DNA of 10,278 nucleotides from Undivivens sp041654215 (GTDB taxonomy: Bacteria > Omnitrophota > Gorgyraeia > Gygaellales > Profunditerraquicolaceae). Every line of letters starts with the position of its first letter. Positions within the stretch are counted from its first letter, which is position 1. Both the position numbers and the translations under genes were made by a program. Positions 7,647 through 10,278 of this stretch are shown piece after piece. The stretch covers positions 1 to 10,278 of the forward strand of contig JBAZDY010000055.1 of the NCBI GenBank assembly GCA_041654215.1, given 5' to 3'. The notes beneath the pieces are model-generated. The model did not search any database. It saw nothing but the letters and a program-made list of their open reading frames with translations, and had not been told where the DNA came from.

Positions 7647-8345
7647 ATGAAATTTCTAGTAATCGCAGGGTTTATTACGTGCCTAACAGTCGCTTTTATT
7701 TTCGCTGGGACGTTAGCACAAGGAGGAAAGCCGATGAAAGTTGATAACAATGCTATATATGAGTTGCCGCCGTTACCTTATCCGCCGGAGGCATTGGAGC
7801 CGGTAATTTCCGCCAATACTTTGAGTTTTCACTACGGCAAGCATCATAAAGGATATGTTGATAATCTGAATAAACTTATAGCAGGAAGCGAGTTGGCCGG
7901 CCTGCCTCTGGAGAAGATTATTACCGAGAGCGCCGGCAAGTCGGACAAAGCAGCGATCTTCAACAATGCTGCCCAGGTATGGAACCATACCTTTTATTGG
8001 AAGTGTCTGATTCCCGGAGGTAGTCCAATACCGGCGGCATTACAGGCAAGGATCGAAAAGTCATTTGGCAGTGTTGAGGCTTGTAAAAAGGAATTAAGCG
8101 CTGCGGCTGTCGGCCAATTTGGCAGCGGTTGGGCCTGGCTTGTGCTGGATGGAGATAATCTTAAGGTCATTAAGACCGCTAATGCCGATTCACCGTTAAT
8201 CAGGGGAATGAAGCCGTTATTGACTATCGATGTCTGGGAGCATGCCTACTATCTGGATTATCAGAACCGCCGTCCAGAGTATGTCAACGCCATAATTGAG
8301 AAATTACTTAACTGGGAATTCGCGGCAGCCAATCTAGGGGAATAA
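7647..8345 (+). CDS. sodB: Fe-type superoxide dismutase with N-terminal hydrophobic extension
   Basis: The enzyme converts superoxide to oxygen and hydrogen peroxide. From the ATG at 7647 the product has 232 residues. The dismutase proper begins near residue 30, and its YELPPLPY matches the usual N-terminus of bacterial Fe-SODs. Metal ligands are His62 (FHYGKHH), His114 (NHTFYW), Asp195 and His199 (DVWEHAYYLDY). Gln110 in AAQVWNHTFYW is the hallmark of the iron form rather than the manganese form. Residues 1-29 hold one Lys, a hydrophobic stretch (about 3-20) and a possible signal-peptidase site after TLA (22-24), so the long form may be exported or membrane-tethered. A strong Shine-Dalgarno at 7721-7726 instead favours starting at Met30 (7734), giving a 203-residue cytosolic enzyme of normal length. 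The G-run at 7639-7643, next to the gap, is the only ribosome site visible for the long form. Family identity is certain; the start and location are open. Confidence 0.93.
   Translation: MKFLVIAGFITCLTVAFIFAGTLAQGGKPMKVDNNAIYELPPLPYPPEALEPVISANTLSFHYGKHHKGYVDNLNKLIAGSELAGLPLEKIITESAGKSDKAAIFNNAAQVWNHTFYWKCLIPGGSPIPAALQARIEKSFGSVEACKKELSAAAVGQFGSGWAWLVLDGDNLKVIKTANADSPLIRGMKPLLTIDVWEHAYYLDYQNRRPEYVNAIIEKLLNWEFAAANLGE
7721..7726 (+). promoter_or_regulatory. Internal consensus Shine-Dalgarno AGGAGG for the second SOD start
   Basis: AGGAGG lies 7 nt before an in-frame ATG at 7734, which is Met30 of the long form. This is ideal strength and spacing, far better than anything before the first ATG at 7647. 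It sits in codons for the end of the putative signal peptide (Gln-Gly-Gly-Lys). Either the real gene starts here and the hydrophobic extension is chance, or both starts are used. Confidence 0.6.
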
Positions 8346-8503
8346 TTTAGGAAAATGGGCGTTAGAATCGCCGAAATCATTTCTCTTAAGCCTATCGTAG
8401 TTGTGACCATCCTGTTGAATTCGGGACCCGCGCGGTAACCCGGGATGTTCCTCATGATGACAGGGGAGGCGCTTATAATTCTTACAGATAAATAGATTGC
8501 GGT

Positions 8504-8540
8504 ATAGCGCTGATTCTTACACGGGATCAGCGCTATTTTT
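8504..8540 (+). terminator. Rho-independent terminator downstream of the SOD gene
   Basis: ATAGCGCTGAT (8504-8514) is perfectly complementary to ATCAGCGCTAT (8526-8536) around an 11-nt loop, and the right arm runs directly into TTTTT (8536-8540). This is a standard intrinsic terminator for + strand transcription. It lies about 160 nt after the dismutase stop, so the transcript would carry a long 3' tail. It isolates the dismutase from the transporter gene. Confidence 0.85.
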
Positions 8541-8655
8541 ATGTCCCGGGGGTTAGAGGCTTTAGGGATGTTTTGTATAGGCGCCTTCGAATTCGGTAGC
8601 AATACTAAAATTTTCATATTATAATCCTTTATGCGCTCTTTAATCAAACTGCAGA

Positions 8656-8717
8656 AATCCTCGGCTTTCAAGCCGGATTAGCCTGCCGGAATAGCACCCT
8701 GTGGAGAGGCAGGTTTT
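8656..8717 (+). promoter_or_regulatory. Tandem hairpins upstream of the MATE gene, possible attenuator or leader
   Basis: Hairpin one pairs 8656-8666 with 8671-8679 (CGGCT/AGCCG core, TTCA loop, 2-nt bulge). Hairpin two pairs CCTGCC (8682-8687) with GGCAGG (8708-8713), extended by a G-U and an A-T pair, and is followed by TTTT (8714-8717). The second could act as a weak terminator. If transcription of the transporter gene starts upstream of here, the pair would be an attenuator-like leader; if it starts near 8784 they are not in the mRNA. No ligand-binding consensus is recognised. Confidence 0.35.
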
Positions 8718-8771
8718 CACAATTGATTGATAATTATTTCTACTTCAAGAAATCCAATAAACCGTTTTCTT

Positions 8772-8777
8772 TATAAT
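8772..8777 (+). promoter_or_regulatory. TATAAT -10 box candidate for the MATE gene
   Basis: A perfect TATAAT lies 26 nt before the ATG at 8804, placing a start of transcription near 8784 and leaving a short leader. No good -35 element is found at 15-19 nt spacing, so it would need an activator or be chance in an AT-rich stretch. The AAGG at 8792-8795, 8 nt before the ATG, is a modest ribosome site. Confidence 0.3.
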
Positions 8778-8803
8778 CCTATCGAAGAGTTAAGGCAGAT
8801 GAG

Positions 8804-10150
8804 ATGGCGCTTTTAGTCAAAGACAGGGTTTCCTCTACTGTTATACGCATGGCTGTTCCGATGTTAGCCGGGACATTTGCCATGAATGCGTATCATTTGG
8901 TCGATACCTGGTTTGTGTCGCGGCTTGGTACCAACGCCCTGGCGGCAATGTCATTCACGTTCCCGGTTGTTATGCTTCTTGGTTTTATTATGCGCGGACT
9001 GGGGACCGGGGCGATGACAGTAGTGGCGCATGCCTTAGGCAGGGGCAAACAGAAGACCGCCGCGCGCATTACGACGCATGCGGCTTTTTTGTCTTCAGGC
9101 GTAGCCTTGGCTTTAACGGTAACCGGGCTCTTGACGATCAAGCCGGTCTTTATGCGTTTGGGCGCAGAAGGGCAGACCTTCGCGCTGACGCAGCAATATA
9201 TGTCGATTTGGTATTATGGGCTGGTTTTCAGGGTTTTGCATATGATGTTCGCCGATATCATTATCGGTACCGGCCACACTAAGGCAGTAAGTTTTCTTAT
9301 GGTTTTTGGCACCGTGCTGAATTTTATCCTTGACCCTATTATGATCTTCGGTTTGTGGGGGTTTCCGAGAATGGGGATAAGGGGAGCGGCGCTGGCTACA
9401 GTTGTTTCCGAAACTCTCATATTGGCCGCGACATTCCTATTTGTCCATAGAAGGTATCACTTAATCGTTTTTGCCTCGCACTCGCTTGGCCGCATTGCTG
9501 CTTCCTGGCGCAGAATCCTGTATATCGGTGTCCCCACTACGTTAAGTTCTGTCCTGGTTCCGTTATCTGCGATGGTCGTGATTAAGATAGTCGCTGGCTT
9601 TGGCGAGGCTGCGGTTGCCGCTGTCGGGGTTGCCAGCCGCATCGAGATGTTTGCGTTTATGATCCCTATGACCGTAGGGATGTCCTTAGTTCCGTTTGTT
9701 GCCCAGAATTACGGAGCCGGCCGTTTTGACCGGATAAAGGCTGTGCGTAAAGGTGCCATGCTCTTCGCGCTCAGCTTCGGTTTTATTATTGCAGCGGTTT
9801 TTTGGGTTGTCGCGCGGCCCCTAGGCAAACTATTTTCTTCCGATCCCGAAGTAATCAATATCCTGGTTCGCTATATTTACATTACCTGTTTTGGCTATGG
9901 CTTCCTGGAAGTGCATCGTTATGCCACTTTTTGTTTTACCGGGATACATAAACCGCTTTTTTCCGCTTCCCTGACCGCGATCCGCGTGGTTGTTTTGATG
10001 ATACCCCTGGCGTATCTCGGAGCGAGGCTCTTTGGCATCAACGGGATTTTCTGGGGCAGGCTGCTGACAGATATACTTTCCGCTATTATAGGAATTATAT
10101 GGACAGGCAGGATCATTAAGAAAGTCGTCTATAATCCTTCTGCGGTTTGA
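8804..10150 (+). CDS. MATE-family multidrug/metabolite efflux transporter
   Basis: This complete 448-residue inner-membrane protein is the normal MATE length, with about twelve hydrophobic segments in two six-helix halves (roughly 15-215 and 235-440). MATE proteins export cationic drugs, toxins or metabolites in exchange for protons or sodium. The first half has the family signatures HLVDTWFVSRLG (Asp34) and LNFILDPIMIFG (Asn173, Asp177) followed by GFPRMGIRGAALATV. Asp34, Asn173 and Asp177 correspond by motif to the N-lobe cation site described in the DinF/PfMATE branch. The second half opens with IGVPTTLSSVLVPL and has GVASRIE (Glu281) and FVAQNYGAGR. The ATG at 8804 is chosen because the first helix follows directly and AAGG lies 8 nt upstream. 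The gene is isolated by a terminator before it and palindromes after it, so it is probably monocistronic. The substrate cannot be told from sequence. Confidence 0.93.
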   Translation: MALLVKDRVSSTVIRMAVPMLAGTFAMNAYHLVDTWFVSRLGTNALAAMSFTFPVVMLLGFIMRGLGTGAMTVVAHALGRGKQKTAARITTHAAFLSSGVALALTVTGLLTIKPVFMRLGAEGQTFALTQQYMSIWYYGLVFRVLHMMFADIIIGTGHTKAVSFLMVFGTVLNFILDPIMIFGLWGFPRMGIRGAALATVVSETLILAATFLFVHRRYHLIVFASHSLGRIAASWRRILYIGVPTTLSSVLVPLSAMVVIKIVAGFGEAAVAAVGVASRIEMFAFMIPMTVGMSLVPFVAQNYGAGRFDRIKAVRKGAMLFALSFGFIIAAVFWVVARPLGKLFSSDPEVINILVRYIYITCFGYGFLEVHRYATFCFTGIHKPLFSASLTAIRVVVLMIPLAYLGARLFGINGIFWGRLLTDILSAIIGIIWTGRIIKKVVYNPSAV

Positions 10151-10174
10151 TTAAATAGAATGCGTGAATTTAGT

Positions 10175-10204
10175 GGAGCCCCTCGGGCTAAAGCCCGCGG
10201 CTCC
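10175..10204. repeat. REP-like palindrome beginning GGAG, may also terminate the MATE transcript
   Basis: Outer arms GGAGCC (10175-10180) and GGCTCC (10199-10204) enclose inner arms CGGGCT (10184-10189) and AGCCCG (10192-10197), with a 3-nt bulge on one side and a 1-nt bulge on the other. A GGAG start followed by a GC-rich imperfect palindrome is the form known for REP elements linked to REP-associated tyrosine transposases. It lies 24 nt after the transporter stop and is followed by TTCTATTTT, so it may also end transcription. Only one copy is seen here and no transposase is present. Confidence 0.6.
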
Positions 10205-10213
10205 TTCTATTTT

Positions 10214-10237
10214 CCGGCGAAGCCAATGCTTCGCCGG
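10214..10237. repeat. Perfect 10-bp stem palindrome next to the REP-like element
   Basis: CCGGCGAAGC (10214-10223) and GCTTCGCCGG (10228-10237) form a perfect stem around a CAAT loop, 9 nt after the preceding palindrome. There is no T-run after it on either strand. The pair of palindromes resembles a composite repeat unit. The 9-mer TTCCGGCGA that opens this stem (10212-10220) recurs at 10267-10275, three bases before the window ends, so another copy may begin there. Confidence 0.6.
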
Positions 10238-10278
10238 TACACAGCGTTTATTCGGCTGGTTGCTTATTCCGGCGACCT

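Larger units (their letters stand above)
8346..8803. other. 458-base intergenic region, no supported gene
   Basis: The region between the dismutase and the transporter holds a short hairpin (GGCG/CGCC, 8358-8372), an unassigned GC-rich patch near 8425-8445, a good intrinsic terminator (8504-8540), two leader hairpins (8656-8717) and a -10-like box (8772-8777). The + strand is broken by frequent stops. A minus-strand frame starting at 8617 exists but is unconvincing and is discussed under findings. No known riboswitch consensus was recognised. Confidence 0.6.

Noticed and set aside
7475..7744. Open frames on both strands running through the N-run
   Set aside because: They exist only because undetermined bases contain no stop codons; the real dismutase frame begins after the gap.
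8356..8400. Riboswitch-like hairpin after the dismutase stop
   Set aside because: The stem is only 4 bp with no conserved core of any class I know, and it lies in a 3' region rather than before a gene.
8380..8500. Possible degraded coding segment after the dismutase
   Set aside because: Short readable stretches occur in two frames, each ended by stops, and neither translation resembles a known protein.
1..10278. CRISPR array, prophage, insertion sequence or toxin-antitoxin module
   Set aside because: No regularly spaced direct repeats, phage or transposase genes, or paired small toxin-antitoxin genes are visible on either strand.

Overview
This is a draft-assembly fragment from a Gram-negative bacterium. 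The evidence is a cyclic beta-1,2-glucan synthase (a periplasmic glucan enzyme), a superoxide dismutase with a possible export signal, and a run of exactly 100 Ns at 7539-7638, which is the usual scaffold-gap placeholder. Base composition is moderate (about half G+C in the large gene, lower between genes). The taxon cannot be fixed from the sequence. An uncultured lineage such as Omnitrophota or a deltaproteobacterial relative would fit, but that is only an impression. All convincing genes are on the + strand.

Layout: (1) 1-7086 is a very large open frame cut by the left edge. It encodes most of an NdvB/ChvB-type cyclic beta-1,2-glucan synthase: glycosyltransferase, membrane segments, cyclisation-type middle domain and GH94 phosphorylase-like domain. 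(2) 7085-7136 is an interrupted palindrome that starts in its stop codon. (3) 7218-7412 is a 64-residue four-cysteine protein resembling the small iron-sulfur subunits of benzylsuccinate synthase. Its last codons lie in a GC-rich multi-hairpin element (7379-7460). (4) 7539-7638 is the gap. (5) 7647-8345 is an Fe-type superoxide dismutase with an N-terminal hydrophobic extension and a textbook Shine-Dalgarno placed for an internal, cytosolic start. (6) 8346-8803 is an intergenic region with a good intrinsic terminator and two further hairpins. (7) 8804-10150 is a complete MATE-family efflux transporter. (8) 10175-10237 holds two strong adjacent palindromes of REP-like character, with a possible further copy starting at the right edge.

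How the genes fit together: there is no clear operon. The glucan synthase, superoxide dismutase and transporter are separated by terminators, palindromes and a gap, so each is probably its own transcription unit. Their shared theme is at most general envelope and stress physiology: periplasmic glucan, superoxide removal and drug or metabolite efflux. I did not find a clearly new multi-gene system. The points most worth a second look are the dual-start superoxide dismutase, the orphan four-cysteine protein with a palindrome-derived tail, and the palindromic repeats.
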